Source of the DNA: Vibrio cortegadensis
GTDB taxonomy: Bacteria > Pseudomonadota > Gammaproteobacteria > Enterobacterales > Vibrionaceae
Direction of reading: 5' to 3'
Length of the DNA: 64,000 bases
NCBI RefSeq assembly: GCF_024347395.1
Contig: NZ_AP025473.1
Span: forward strand, 992,001 to 1,056,000
Made by a program: the position numbers and the translations under genes
Shown: positions 47,354-56,711 of the stretch, one piece after another
Layout: each line of letters starts with the position of its first letter
How positions within the stretch are numbered: the stretch's first letter is position 1
The notes under the pieces: generated by a model
What the model was told of the DNA's origin: nothing
Seen by the model: the letters and a program-made list of their open reading frames with translations, nothing else
Database searches by the model: none

Positions 47354-47387
47354 AAAAAACTCCATCACTTAGGCGGTGACAGAGTTT
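47354..47387 (-). terminator. Terminator of the M48 protease gene
   Basis: AAACTC and GAGTTT (47357-47362, 47382-47387), with an inner TCAC/GTGA pairing, form a bulged hairpin. On the minus strand it is followed by six T, about 50 bases past the M48 gene. Confidence 0.65.
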
Positions 47388-47435
47388 GATAAGCTGAAAT
47401 TAGTCTGGCTCTTGAGCTGTTGATTCGGATGAAAT

Positions 47436-48224
47436 TTATGAGCAGTTGGGGTGCGGTGTACCATAATTTGGCAGTTGAGAGATTTTCACCTGCAAATCTT
47501 TTATTCTTGTACTGTGAGAAGGGTGGGTAGATAGCAATTCAGGTGGTTGACTCCCTCCCGATGCTTTCGCCATGTTTTTCCACAAATCTATGCTCTGTAT
47601 TGGATCAAAACCAGCTTTCGCCATGAACTCTAACCCTACAATGTCGGCTTCAGATTCTTGTGTTCTGCCATAAGGTAAAACAACACCATATTGAACACCT
47701 AAGCCGAGCGCTGACATGGTGATTTTTTGGTACTGTTTATACTCAGACGCACCGAGCGCGGCACTCGTGAGTTGCAACCCCGCATTCGCCAACTGAGATT
47801 GGGATAAACGCTCGTTACTGTGGTCTGCCAATACATGCGCAACTTCATGTCCAATAACGGTCGCAAGCTGATCTTGATTCTTAGCGACGTTCAATAGCCC
47901 AGTGTATACACCTATCTTTCCACCGGGGAGAGCAAAAGCATTGACTTGATCGCTATCAAACACCACCACTTCCCATTCAGTGACCCCTGGCTGTTTAGGG
48001 ACATATTGAGTGATACTATTCGCTACACACTGTACGTAAGCATTTACCTTTTTGTCTGCACTGATCGGCTGTTCTTTTTTCATCTGCTCGAAAGAATTTG
48101 CTCCGAGTTTCGACATATCTTGATCAGAAAAAAGTAGAAGTTGATTTCGTCCCGTAGGAGAGGCGCTACAAGCTGTAAGCCCCATAAGAGCGACTAAAAC
48201 AGAAGCTTTAAACAATGTTGCCAT
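47436..48224 (-). CDS. loiP: M48-family lipoprotein metallopeptidase (LoiP/YggG-like)
   Basis: This 262-residue outer-membrane zinc protease has a lipobox LTAC (Cys19), the zinc motif HEVAH at 126-130 and the third ligand Glu in QESEADIVGLEF. Size and order match E. coli LoiP (YggG), which is involved in envelope quality control and low-osmolarity stress. It is transcribed divergently from the thioesterase at 48329. Family is firm; the exact orthology to LoiP is likely but not certain. Confidence 0.85.
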   Translation of the reverse strand: MATLFKASVLVALMGLTACSASPTGRNQLLLFSDQDMSKLGANSFEQMKKEQPISADKKVNAYVQCVANSITQYVPKQPGVTEWEVVVFDSDQVNAFALPGGKIGVYTGLLNVAKNQDQLATVIGHEVAHVLADHSNERLSQSQLANAGLQLTSAALGASEYKQYQKITMSALGLGVQYGVVLPYGRTQESEADIVGLEFMAKAGFDPIQSIDLWKNMAKASGGSQPPELLSTHPSHSTRIKDLQVKISQLPNYGTPHPNCS

Positions 48225-48257
48225 TTATAATCCCTATATCGCGTGGCGTTATCATCT

Positions 48258-48276
48258 GATAATGATACCATTTATA
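48258..48276. promoter_or_regulatory. Possible Fur box in divergent promoter
   Basis: GATAATGATACCATTTATA matches the 19-base Fur consensus at 14 positions, including the first 10 in a row. It lies between the M48 protease and the hotdog thioesterase. The right half is weak. Confidence 0.35.
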
Positions 48277-48328
48277 ACTATCTACAGAACAGAACCCACA
48301 AGTTACATCACCAAATTTAGGATTATCC

Positions 48329-48775
48329 ATGAGCATTTGGAAGAAACCCATCGATCTAGAACGGTTAAATGCAACGTCAAAAAATACCTTGATAGAGCAT
48401 CTCAATATTATTTATACCGATTATACGGATAACAGCCTAAGTGCCTCGATGCCAGTTTGTTCTTTTACACACCAGCCATTAGGGATGTTACATGGTGGTG
48501 CATCGGTGGTGCTTGCTGAGACATTGGGTTCTCTCGCCGCGAACTTCTGCGTGGGTGATGATGCTTATTGCGTGGGGCTTGATATCAATGCTAATCATGT
48601 TCGTTCTATGAGAGAAGGTCATGTGATTGGTACTGCTACCCCGATTCACCTCGGAGTTTCAACGCAGGTATGGCAAATCAATATTACTGATGAGCGTGAA
48701 CGATTAGTTTGTACGAGTCGCTTAACCATTGCAGTAAAGAAAATTCGAAACGAAGCTAAGAAATTAAGAAATTAA
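48329..48775 (+). CDS. menI: Hotdog thioesterase, MenI/YdiI type
   Basis: This 148-residue protein hydrolyses 1,4-dihydroxy-2-naphthoyl-CoA in menaquinone synthesis in the MenI family. The signature HQPLGMLHGGASVVLAETLG carries the catalytic Glu64 and matches E. coli YdiI closely. The related EntH, a proofreading enzyme for siderophore synthesis, has the same fold, so specificity is not settled. A possible Fur box upstream keeps the EntH option open. No men genes are adjacent. Confidence 0.8.
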   Translation: MSIWKKPIDLERLNATSKNTLIEHLNIIYTDYTDNSLSASMPVCSFTHQPLGMLHGGASVVLAETLGSLAANFCVGDDAYCVGLDINANHVRSMREGHVIGTATPIHLGVSTQVWQINITDERERLVCTSRLTIAVKKIRNEAKKLRN

Positions 48776-48830
48776 ATATTGGGGCTTCGGTGACGGATGC
48801 CCAATAGCAACGAGTGTAGTGAATCATTAA

Positions 48831-49064
48831 ATGGTTATAGAATTTAAAAGCGGAAAAATTATTGTGACCGCGCATGAGTTGGTTGTGCGTGTTATTGGTG
48901 AGCATATGCTGACGATGCAAGCTCAAACAGATGCTGTTCAGCTCATTGGCCGAGGTGCAAATGTTATTTCAGTTAACGGGGCTGAGTGTAAATGGTCAAT
49001 TAAACTCGATAATGTAGAGCAACTGGAGCAACTCTCGGCAGAAATGGGGGTAGCAATACAATAA
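48831..49064 (+). CDS. DUF3389 family protein
   Basis: This 77-residue beta-rich protein (MVIEFKSGKIIVTAHELVVR) belongs to a small uncharacterised family I recall as DUF3389, common in Vibrio. It has no signal peptide. It lies between the thioesterase and sgrR on the same strand. Confidence 0.7.
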   Translation: MVIEFKSGKIIVTAHELVVRVIGEHMLTMQAQTDAVQLIGRGANVISVNGAECKWSIKLDNVEQLEQLSAEMGVAIQ

Positions 49065-49179
49065 TTTGCTTAATGGAAGATCTCATCACAGAATAGTCAC
49101 GCAGATATATTGTAGCTTGGCTATTTTTGTATAAAATAAGGAAACGCTTATTGTTATTTTTATATGAGATTTCCTCTTT

Positions 49180-50883
49180 ATGAGCAGCCCAAGACTCCGT
49201 GTCCAATTTGAAACGTTATTTGAACACTACAATGGTCAAGATGTTGGCATCCAGCTAGAGGATGTGACCGACGTTCTATGCTGTACTCGGCGTAACGCCC
49301 GTATCGTACTCAATAAACTAGCCGAAGAGGGCTGGATCGAATGGCACCCGGCAGCAGGGCGAGGAAAACTTTCTCAGCTGCTATTTAAGCGTAACCGAAA
49401 TGATGTCAGTTTAAATTTAGCTCGGCGCTATTTAGAAGATGGAAAAATAGGCCAAGCATTAAACGTCCTAGATAGTGATGCTGGTAAGCTGACTCAAGTC
49501 ATACAGAGCTATCTTGGTGTGCAGCATCAAGAAGGGCAGCAAGTTATACGACTTCCGTATTATCGCTCTCTTTCTATGTTGAACCCTCTAAAATCAATGC
49601 GTCGCTCAGAGCAACACATTTCACGTCAGGTTTTCAGTGGCTTGACTCGTTTAGATGAGTTTGAAAATGTTCAAGCTGATCTTTCCCACACTTGGCAATC
49701 ACTCTCTCCGACGCATTGGCGTTTTTATATTCGCCCTGGTGTCCGTTTTCATAATGGTGATCCACTGCTGGTGGAGCATGTCGTAGAAAGCATTTGGGCA
49801 CTACGGTTTATCAATCTCTTTTCTCATATCGATACCGTGTCATCGCCATCAAATTGGGTGGTGGATATTCACCTACAAAAACCCGATCATCACCTGCCTC
49901 TGCTGTTAAGTGAATCCGAAGCGAAAATACTGCTTCCTGAATCGATTAGAGATGATGACTTCGATCTCTTACCTATTGGGACAGGACCTTACAAAGTGGA
50001 AAAAAACACGGAAAAGCGTTTGATCTTAAGTGCTTTTGATGGCTATTTTGGATTTAGACCGCTGGTGGACCAAGTTGAGGTATGGGTAATTGAAGAGGCC
50101 TATTCATCTATGGTATTTCCGAGTTTAGCACACCCGATCAAGTCACAACGTGGTGATTTTTCAGGAGATGTTGAGTTAGACCCAGGGTGTACTTATCTTC
50201 TATTAAATCGTAAGGATGGGGCTGCTCGTTCGCCTGAATGGGCTGATTACCTAAGTTGCAAATTAAATACGTTGCAAGTCTTTAAACAATTACCAGAAGA
50301 CAAAATAACAGAACTTGGCATTTTACCCGCACATGGATTAAAACCGGGTTGGTACCATCATGGATTAGATCAGCGACAAGTGACACCACCAGAGCCAAGA
50401 AACCTTACTATTGCTTACCATGCTCAGCATCCAGTTTTCCCTAGCATGGCAAAGGCAATCGAAAAAATCCTTAAAGAAGATGGGATTTCAATAGAATTTA
50501 TTACTTATGACCTAACCGTTCCAGATACAAAGTTGGTTGATATATGGATCAAACCAATGGGAATTGGCACCAGTCGTGATGATGCATTAGCCGGATGGTT
50601 GCTCAATTACAGTGATATTGAATTTTTAAGTAAAGCGGATGACTTCAATCGTTGGAGTTCACTGATTGATACTTGGCGCGCGGATAAGACAACGCTTTTC
50701 CCTGCAAAAGAACTCGGAAAGCAACTGATTGAAAGTAGACAGATAATCCCAATGTTCCATTGTTGGTTGGGTGTAAGCCAAGATCATTGTGGATCTCTAC
50801 AGAATGCTAAATGTAATGCGTTAGGTTGGTTTGACTTTAGCCAGGTTTGGGTTAAACCAGAGATAGACAACTCAACTGTTTGA
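49180..50883 (+). CDS. sgrR: SgrR-family transcriptional regulator
   Basis: This 567-residue protein has an N-terminal winged helix-turn-helix (about residues 1-110, VTDVLCCTRRNARIVLNKL) fused to a peptide-binding-protein (SBP family 5) domain (RFYIRPGVRFHNGDPLL). That combination defines SgrR. In enterics SgrR senses sugar-phosphate stress and activates the SgrS RNA. No SgrS-like RNA was recognised in the 115-base upstream gap. The glucosidase gene at 52685 lies near by, but control is not implied. Confidence 0.88.
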   Translation: MSSPRLRVQFETLFEHYNGQDVGIQLEDVTDVLCCTRRNARIVLNKLAEEGWIEWHPAAGRGKLSQLLFKRNRNDVSLNLARRYLEDGKIGQALNVLDSDAGKLTQVIQSYLGVQHQEGQQVIRLPYYRSLSMLNPLKSMRRSEQHISRQVFSGLTRLDEFENVQADLSHTWQSLSPTHWRFYIRPGVRFHNGDPLLVEHVVESIWALRFINLFSHIDTVSSPSNWVVDIHLQKPDHHLPLLLSESEAKILLPESIRDDDFDLLPIGTGPYKVEKNTEKRLILSAFDGYFGFRPLVDQVEVWVIEEAYSSMVFPSLAHPIKSQRGDFSGDVELDPGCTYLLLNRKDGAARSPEWADYLSCKLNTLQVFKQLPEDKITELGILPAHGLKPGWYHHGLDQRQVTPPEPRNLTIAYHAQHPVFPSMAKAIEKILKEDGISIEFITYDLTVPDTKLVDIWIKPMGIGTSRDDALAGWLLNYSDIEFLSKADDFNRWSSLIDTWRADKTTLFPAKELGKQLIESRQIIPMFHCWLGVSQDHCGSLQNAKCNALGWFDFSQVWVKPEIDNSTV

Positions 50884-50901
50884 TAGCGAAAGTGATGAAA
50901 A

Positions 50902-51153
50902 ATGGCAAAACCGAATAAAAAGCAGCCGACTAAAACCGTCGATATTTTCTGTGCCAAATGTCGCGCAAAGCTATTCAAATACCGAAAAGGTGGAAAGGGC
51001 GCATTAGTTAAATGTTTCAAAGAACGAATTGTAGAAGACTTTACAACATCATCATGTCATTGCCCTGAATGTGAAATGGAGTTTGCGCGAGATACGTTAG
51101 TTCGAGGAACGCCTGCTTTTAAAATGATCGGTGGGAAAGTGACCATGAAGTAA
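50902..51153 (+). CDS. Small zinc-ribbon protein
   Basis: This 83-residue basic protein carries two CxxC knuckles, CAKC (residue 14 on) and CPEC (near residue 55), spaced to form a zinc ribbon. The N-terminus is Lys-rich. It lies 18 bases after sgrR and is probably co-transcribed. Nucleic-acid binding is plausible; function unknown. Confidence 0.75.
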   Translation: MAKPNKKQPTKTVDIFCAKCRAKLFKYRKGGKGALVKCFKERIVEDFTTSSCHCPECEMEFARDTLVRGTPAFKMIGGKVTMK

Positions 51154-51186
51154 ACTGAACTAATTCCAAACGTTTAATCAATTCTT

Positions 51187-51230
51187 AAAATTACGCACCA
51201 CTGTTTATTTAAACAGTGGTGCGTAAAAAA
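51187..51230 (-). terminator. Strong terminator between convergent genes
   Basis: TTACGCACCACTGTTT (51191-51206) and AAACAGTGGTGCGTAA (51211-51226) form a perfect 16-bp stem with an ATTT loop. Reading leftward, TTTT follows, 30 bases past the metY stop. Confidence 0.88.
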
Positions 51231-51259
51231 GGCACAGATCTTAACTTTAAGTACGTTTA

Positions 51260-52528
51260 TTAAGCACTTAACGCTTGTTCTAAGTCTGCAATAATATCGT
51301 CGATGTGCTCGATACCGACAGATAAACGAATCATTTCAGGTTTCACGCCCGCCTCTTTTTGCTCTTGTTCACTCATTTGTCTGTGGGTGGTTGAGGCTGG
51401 GTGGCACGCTAACGATTTTGCATCCCCGATATTCACCAAGCGTTTGAATATTTGTAGTGCATCATAGAAACGAACCCCTGCTTCATAACCATCTTTCAGC
51501 CCGAAGGATAGAATGGCAGAAGGTTTGCCCTTCATGTATTTTTGAGCAAGATGATGATGGTCTGAGTCTTCTAAACCTGCATAACTTACCCAACTCACTT
51601 TCTCATGCTGTTGTAAGTAATTCGCAACCTTCAATGCGTTCTCTGTGTGGCGTTCCATTCTCAAAGAGAGCGTTTCAAGCCCTTGAAGTAACATGAACGC
51701 ATTCATTGGAGAGAGTGCGGCACCTGTATTTCTCAAAGGCACGGTACGAGCTCGCCCGATAAATGCAGCTTCGCCAAATGCTTCGGCATAAACTACACCG
51801 TGATAAGACGGCTCTGGTTGGTTAAAGACGGGGAAGCGTTCTTTGTGTTCCGCCCAAGGGAATTTACCGGAATCGACAATCATGCCGCCAAGCGTTGTAC
51901 CGTGGCCACCAACGTATTTGGTCAGGGAGTGAACGACAATATCAGCACCGAATTCTATTGGTTTACAAAGCACAGGAGTTGCGACCGTATTATCAACGAC
52001 AACGGGTACTCCTTGAGCGTGGGCAACATCAGCAATAGCTTGTAGATCAATAATATTACCAGCAGGGTTACCAATTGATTCGCAATATACGGCTTTAGTA
52101 TTCTCATCTATTAGTTCTGCGATGCTTTCCGCTTGGTCATCTTTTGCAAAGCGAACTTCTACACCTTGGCTTGGTAGCATGTGCGCGAACAACGTGTAAG
52201 TACCACCGTAAAGTTGCGGTGTAGAAACAATGTTATCCCCAGCTCTCGTTAACGTTTGAATAGCGTAGTTAATTGCGGCACTTCCCGCACTCACCGCCAA
52301 ACCTGCGATGCCGCCTTCTAATGCTGCCATACGCTTTTCAAGCACGTCATTAGTCGGGTTCATGATGCGAGTATAAATATTCCCTGGAACTTCCAAATTA
52401 AACAGATCAGCACCATGTTGTGCACTATCAAATTCATAAGCGACGGTTTGATAAACAGGAACAGCTACAGATTTGGTGGTTGGATCGCTTTCATAACCAT
52501 GGTGGATCGAGAGTGTTTCGTCTTTCAT
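51260..52528 (-). CDS. metY: O-acetylhomoserine sulfhydrylase
   Basis: This 422-residue PLP enzyme of the Cys/Met metabolism family makes homocysteine from O-acetylhomoserine and sulfide. The PLP Lys lies in HSLTKYVGGHG, and the N-terminal LSIHHGYESDPTTKSVAVPV and ENIY-type NIYTRIMNPT motifs are typical of MetY rather than MetB/MetC. Length fits MetY (about 425). It is a single gene; no MetJ box was noticed upstream. Confidence 0.92.
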   Translation of the reverse strand: MKDETLSIHHGYESDPTTKSVAVPVYQTVAYEFDSAQHGADLFNLEVPGNIYTRIMNPTNDVLEKRMAALEGGIAGLAVSAGSAAINYAIQTLTRAGDNIVSTPQLYGGTYTLFAHMLPSQGVEVRFAKDDQAESIAELIDENTKAVYCESIGNPAGNIIDLQAIADVAHAQGVPVVVDNTVATPVLCKPIEFGADIVVHSLTKYVGGHGTTLGGMIVDSGKFPWAEHKERFPVFNQPEPSYHGVVYAEAFGEAAFIGRARTVPLRNTGAALSPMNAFMLLQGLETLSLRMERHTENALKVANYLQQHEKVSWVSYAGLEDSDHHHLAQKYMKGKPSAILSFGLKDGYEAGVRFYDALQIFKRLVNIGDAKSLACHPASTTHRQMSEQEQKEAGVKPEMIRLSVGIEHIDDIIADLEQALSA

Positions 52529-52620
52529 TGTTCATCCTTGAATTGAGAAATGGTTGCCCACCAGAATAGAACAATATTGAAACAAGAGTCACGCAGAGAT
52601 TTAAACTTTTTTATAAGACG

Positions 52621-52646
52621 AAAAAAGGCGCACAGAAATGTACGCC
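52621..52646 (-). terminator. Terminator of the oligoglucosidase gene
   Basis: On the minus strand GGCGTACA and TGTGCGCC pair (GGCG-ACA with a single T-G) around a TTTC loop, followed by six T. It lies about 40 bases after the stop at 52685. Confidence 0.85.
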
Positions 52647-52684
52647 AAATGGACAACTACAAAAAGGATAGGGGGTTATGAAAT

Positions 52685-54319
52685 TTATAGCATTTTAAAT
52701 GCCAGAGACTCATATGGTTGAAGTGACACTGTATCGTTTAGTCGGCTTGTCTCTTCATAATTATAAATCAGACAGCTAACGTCTCGATTACTCAGTTCTG
52801 CTGGCAGGTCGAGATTAATTTGCTGATCACTAAAGTTGCTGATGACAAACAGAGTCTCGTTTTCATCTTTACGAAGATAAGCGAACACTTTGTCATGATC
52901 TTCATATATTGGCGTAAACTCGCCATAGACAATTACAGGATGCGCTTTACGAATTTGAATCAATTTTTGGTAGTGATAGAAAATTGAGTCGCTATCATTC
53001 AGTGCATTCTCGACATTAATCTCAGGGTAATTCGGGTTCAGCTCGATCCAAGGCGTTCCTTGAGTAAAGCCGGCGTTATCCGCATTAGACCAATGCATTG
53101 GCGTTCGTGCGTTGTCACGACTGTTTTCATGAATTGCGTCCATCATCGCTTCATGCGACACGCCGGATTCAGTTTTCACTTTATAGAAATTAAGCGTTTC
53201 GATGTCTTTATATTGCTCAAGAGTCTCAAACGCTACGTTGGTCATGCCGATCTCTTCACCTTGATAAATGTAAGGTGTGCCTTTTAAAAAGTGCAGAGTG
53301 GTTGCGAGCATTTTTGCTGACTCCACTCGGAACTCTTTGTCGTTCCCGTATTTAGAGACCACCCGAGGCAGATCATGGTTGTTCCAAAATAGAGAGTTCC
53401 AACCTTGATCGGATAACTCTACTTGCCATTTGGTTAATACTTGCTTGAACTCTTTCAAGTCCAAATCAATTGGAGACCATTTTTCGCCATCTTTCCAAGT
53501 CAGGGTAATATGTTCAAATTGGAACACCATAGAGAGTTCTTCTCGCTCTGGCGCACTGTACATTTTGGCAATTTCGGGAGTTGCTCCCCAAGTTTCACCG
53601 ACCGTGAGCAGGTCTTTATCACCAAAAGTCTGTTGATTCATTTCTTGAAGCAGTGGGTGCAAACGTGGGCCATTGCCAGTGATGCCTTTATCGATCTCTT
53701 TGCCAATTAAGTCGATAACATCTAGGCGGAAACCGCCGATACCTTGGTCTATCCACCAATTCATCATGTTATGAACTTCTTGCTGAACTTTTGGGTTCTC
53801 CCAATTGAGATCAGGCTGACGTTTAGAGAATAGATGGAAGTAATATTGCTGTGTTGCTTCGTCCCATTCCCATGCACTTCCGCCGAAAATAGAACCTTGG
53901 TCATCTGGTGTGCTTCCATCTGCTTTTGCATCTCGCCAGATATAGTAATCACGGTATGGGTTGTCTTTTGACTTCTTCGCTTCAGTGAACCAAGGATGTT
54001 CATCTGAAGTATGATTAACCACGAGATCCATAACGACTTTGATATCACGATTTTTCGCTTCATCAAGTAATTTTTTCATGTCATCCATAGTACCGAATTC
54101 TTCGGCGATGGCTTGATAATCAGAAATATCATAACCATTGTCGTCCATCGGTGAACGGTAGACAGGAGATAACCACAGAACATTGATACCAAGGTTTTGT
54201 AGATAATCGAGTTTACTGATGATGCCTGGTAAATCACCAATTCCATCGTTGTTAGAATCGCAAAAGCTGCGTGGATAAATTTGATAAACAACGGCGTCAT
54301 GCCACCATCTTTTGTCCAT
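52685..54319 (-). CDS. GH13 alpha-glucosidase (oligo-1,6-glucosidase type)
   Basis: This 544-residue cytoplasmic enzyme has catalytic residues D200 (GFRLDVIDLI), E242 (TVGETWG) and D316 (NNHDLPR) numbered from MDKRWW. The residue after the nucleophile is Val, which in this subfamily marks alpha-1,6-linkage preference. Isomaltose, panose, dextran fragments or trehalose-6-phosphate are therefore more likely substrates than maltose. The ATG at 54319 matches family N-termini (WWHDAVVYQIYPRSF); an upstream ATG at 54343 adds eight atypical residues. No PTS or ABC sugar transporter is adjacent. Confidence 0.88.
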   Translation of the reverse strand: MDKRWWHDAVVYQIYPRSFCDSNNDGIGDLPGIISKLDYLQNLGINVLWLSPVYRSPMDDNGYDISDYQAIAEEFGTMDDMKKLLDEAKNRDIKVVMDLVVNHTSDEHPWFTEAKKSKDNPYRDYYIWRDAKADGSTPDDQGSIFGGSAWEWDEATQQYYFHLFSKRQPDLNWENPKVQQEVHNMMNWWIDQGIGGFRLDVIDLIGKEIDKGITGNGPRLHPLLQEMNQQTFGDKDLLTVGETWGATPEIAKMYSAPEREELSMVFQFEHITLTWKDGEKWSPIDLDLKEFKQVLTKWQVELSDQGWNSLFWNNHDLPRVVSKYGNDKEFRVESAKMLATTLHFLKGTPYIYQGEEIGMTNVAFETLEQYKDIETLNFYKVKTESGVSHEAMMDAIHENSRDNARTPMHWSNADNAGFTQGTPWIELNPNYPEINVENALNDSDSIFYHYQKLIQIRKAHPVIVYGEFTPIYEDHDKVFAYLRKDENETLFVISNFSDQQINLDLPAELSNRDVSCLIYNYEETSRLNDTVSLQPYESLAFKML

Positions 54320-54538
54320 GGGAAATACCTTAATTATGTGCATTTTGATGAGGCTACTATAGAAAACAATCAGGCAAATTAAAAATAGGAAATTATTGCC
54401 TTGTTATAGAAATAAGCTATATCATGAGAAATTATAGACATTACTTGTGTCAAACACGAATAGTGGCGAAATTACGTTCAACAAGAAATGTGATGTTGAG
54501 CAAATCGACCAACGGCTTAATGGTATAGAGAGGTGAAA

Positions 54539-55465
54539 ATGAACAAGCCCTACCGCTATTTTTTGATGGTGGCACGTGAAGGAAACATTAAAGCGGCATC
54601 GGAAAAATTGCATATAAGCCAACCTTCACTTACTGCTGCAATTAAAAAGCTAGAATTAGATATCGGCGTTGATTTGTTCATTCGACGCTCAAAAGGGGTG
54701 GAGTTAACTAATTATGGCCGTTTATTTCAGGAGCATGTGCAAGAGCAGCAAGAGAAGCACGCTCACTTGATGCATAAGTTCACCGATATGCAGCAGCGCC
54801 ATTTTGGTAAAATCAAATTAGGTACAGGTGAAGCTTGGTGGGAGCGCTTTGTTCGATCTTCAGTTAAAACGTATCAAGATCAATCTCCGGGATGTGCTTT
54901 TCATCTTGAATTTGGTAATAACCTTTCGCTGATTCATCATCTTGTTCAAGGTGATATTGATCTTTTTGTTGGTCATGAAGTGAATGGGTTGCATGAACGT
55001 TGCCGGGTTAATTTCCAACCTTTATTTCAGGAAAAAGAGGCGTTATATGTGCGCAAAGGGCATCCACTCCTCAGCTGTAATTTGAGTGTTACAGAACTTA
55101 TTGAACGCCAGAAAGATTTTCCGCTTTTACGGGTTACTCCAGATCATGCGAGACACCATTCAGTACTGGCGGACCATTTAGCTCAGCACCAAATGATTCG
55201 TAAAGATGGTCAAGATAACCGATTAATTTACGATGTGGATGCAGTTCCTGCCAGCATTGATATGCTTAACATGACGGACGCTGTGATGCCTTACAGCAGT
55301 GAAATGCAACGTTGGATGGAGAGTAAAGGGATCGAAACGTTACTGGTCAATGAAGATCAAATCGGCAATGTCGGAATTTATACGAAACAGGGGCATGATG
55401 ATGAGAAAATTAGCCTTCTTATTGACTTAATAAAGCAAGATAGCTTGGAGAGAGGTGAAGGATGA
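54539..55465 (+). CDS. LysR-type transcriptional regulator
   Basis: This 308-residue regulator has an N-terminal helix-turn-helix (residues 12-60, NIKAASEKLHISQPSLTAAI) and a LysR substrate-binding domain from about 90. A GTG two codons upstream is open, but the ATG at 54539 follows AGAGG with good spacing. It overlaps cutA by four bases, so both are on one transcript. It is transcribed divergently from the glucosidase gene, which is a candidate target. Ligand unknown. Confidence 0.88.
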   Translation: MNKPYRYFLMVAREGNIKAASEKLHISQPSLTAAIKKLELDIGVDLFIRRSKGVELTNYGRLFQEHVQEQQEKHAHLMHKFTDMQQRHFGKIKLGTGEAWWERFVRSSVKTYQDQSPGCAFHLEFGNNLSLIHHLVQGDIDLFVGHEVNGLHERCRVNFQPLFQEKEALYVRKGHPLLSCNLSVTELIERQKDFPLLRVTPDHARHHSVLADHLAQHQMIRKDGQDNRLIYDVDAVPASIDMLNMTDAVMPYSSEMQRWMESKGIETLLVNEDQIGNVGIYTKQGHDDEKISLLIDLIKQDSLERGEG

Positions 55466-55782
55466 ACGCACAGGAATTTTGTATCGTGCTAACAACAACT
55501 AATCAAGAGGCGGAAACGAATCAAATAATTGAATCATTGCTCAGCCATCAACTTGCCGCTTGTATCCAGACCATGCCAATTCAAAGCCATTACGTATGGC
55601 AAGGGGAGGTATGTTCCGATAATGAGACGCTTCTTATCATTAAAACTAAAGCGTCTCTTTATAAACAAGTTGAGTCCATGATCAATGACTTACACAATTA
55701 TGATGTTCCTCAGGTTGTGCAAGTCTCAATTGAAAATGGCTCGAATCCATATCTCGCTTGGTTGGATGAAACGACAAAATAG
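55462..55782 (+). CDS. cutA: CutA-type divalent-ion tolerance protein
   Basis: This 106-residue trimeric ferredoxin-like protein shows the family pattern: LAACIQTMPIQSHYVWQGEV, then a LLIIKTKASLY strand and NPYLAWL near the end. Usual cutA neighbours are dipZ/dsbD and groE, so its coupling to a LysR gene here is unusual. A second, housekeeping cutA may exist elsewhere. Biochemical role in the family is still unsettled. Confidence 0.85.
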   Translation: MNAQEFCIVLTTTNQEAETNQIIESLLSHQLAACIQTMPIQSHYVWQGEVCSDNETLLIIKTKASLYKQVESMINDLHNYDVPQVVQVSIENGSNPYLAWLDETTK

Positions 55783-55830
55783 CGATTGTTTGCTCTTTAT
55801 TGCTTATTGCTTACGATTCATCGTTCATTA

Positions 55831-56451
55831 TTACGATGATAGCGGTTTGGTTGCCATTCGGCGTTGTATCACCATTAATATTAGTGATAATAGAGCGCCG
55901 GATGTATCACACAACATATCCTTTTGTGCGTCCCAGATATCGCCTTGAGAACCCAAAAATGCAATACCTTCTTCTCCACCAGCAAGTGCCGCATACCACC
56001 ATTCAATAATTTCATATCCAGCTGCCACTGCCATCATGGCAAACAGACCAAATAACCCCGCTAATATAGGTTGGCATAGTTTTTTTCTAATCAAATATTC
56101 AGCAATTGGGTAGGCATAAAAACCAATTGAGAAGTGAGCGATACGATCGAAGTTGTTTCTTTCGGAGCCGATAAGTTGGTTAAACCAATCGAATGGCACT
56201 TCGGAAAAGGTATATTTTGCCCCGATTGTATGCAGTCCAAGCCAAATAAACATCAAAAAATAAGCGGTTCGGCTAAAAGTAAGCTTAGTAGATGCCCAGA
56301 AAATTACCCCGAGAATACCCAAAGCCGGGATGATTTCAGCGAACCAAACCGCTCGTGAATGGGGTGAATAGGCCGAAAAAATAAATATTACCGAATAGAT
56401 AACCGTTAGATAGTAAAGTGCTTTATTTTTTAGAATGGATTGTGTGGGCAT
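55831..56451 (-). CDS. DUF2238 (YjdF-like) inner-membrane protein
   Basis: This 206-residue protein with about six membrane helices has the family segments LHTIGAKYTFSEVPF and GSERNNFDRIAHFSIGF. It resembles E. coli YjdF. Function unknown. It converges on cutA with only 48 bases between the stops. Confidence 0.85.
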   Translation of the reverse strand: MPTQSILKNKALYYLTVIYSVIFIFSAYSPHSRAVWFAEIIPALGILGVIFWASTKLTFSRTAYFLMFIWLGLHTIGAKYTFSEVPFDWFNQLIGSERNNFDRIAHFSIGFYAYPIAEYLIRKKLCQPILAGLFGLFAMMAVAAGYEIIEWWYAALAGGEEGIAFLGSQGDIWDAQKDMLCDTSGALLSLILMVIQRRMATKPLSS

Positions 56452-56711
56452 TGTTTATCCTGAATTACTGAAGCTGGATTTATGATCTTATGCACATATA
56501 AAGCGTGCTTTCATGTATCGTGACATAATTTAAAACGCTGTTCAATTGTATTTAATATTTCATTCAATCAGTATGTACGAATTATGTTTAAATTGTTCCT
56601 TTTCGCACACTATTTAATCCAACAACTCACATCATTTCATTAAAGTTTGATTTACATTGTTGTCACTCATAAAATCGACGGCTCAACCATATAACAAGAA
56701 AGTATAAAGTC

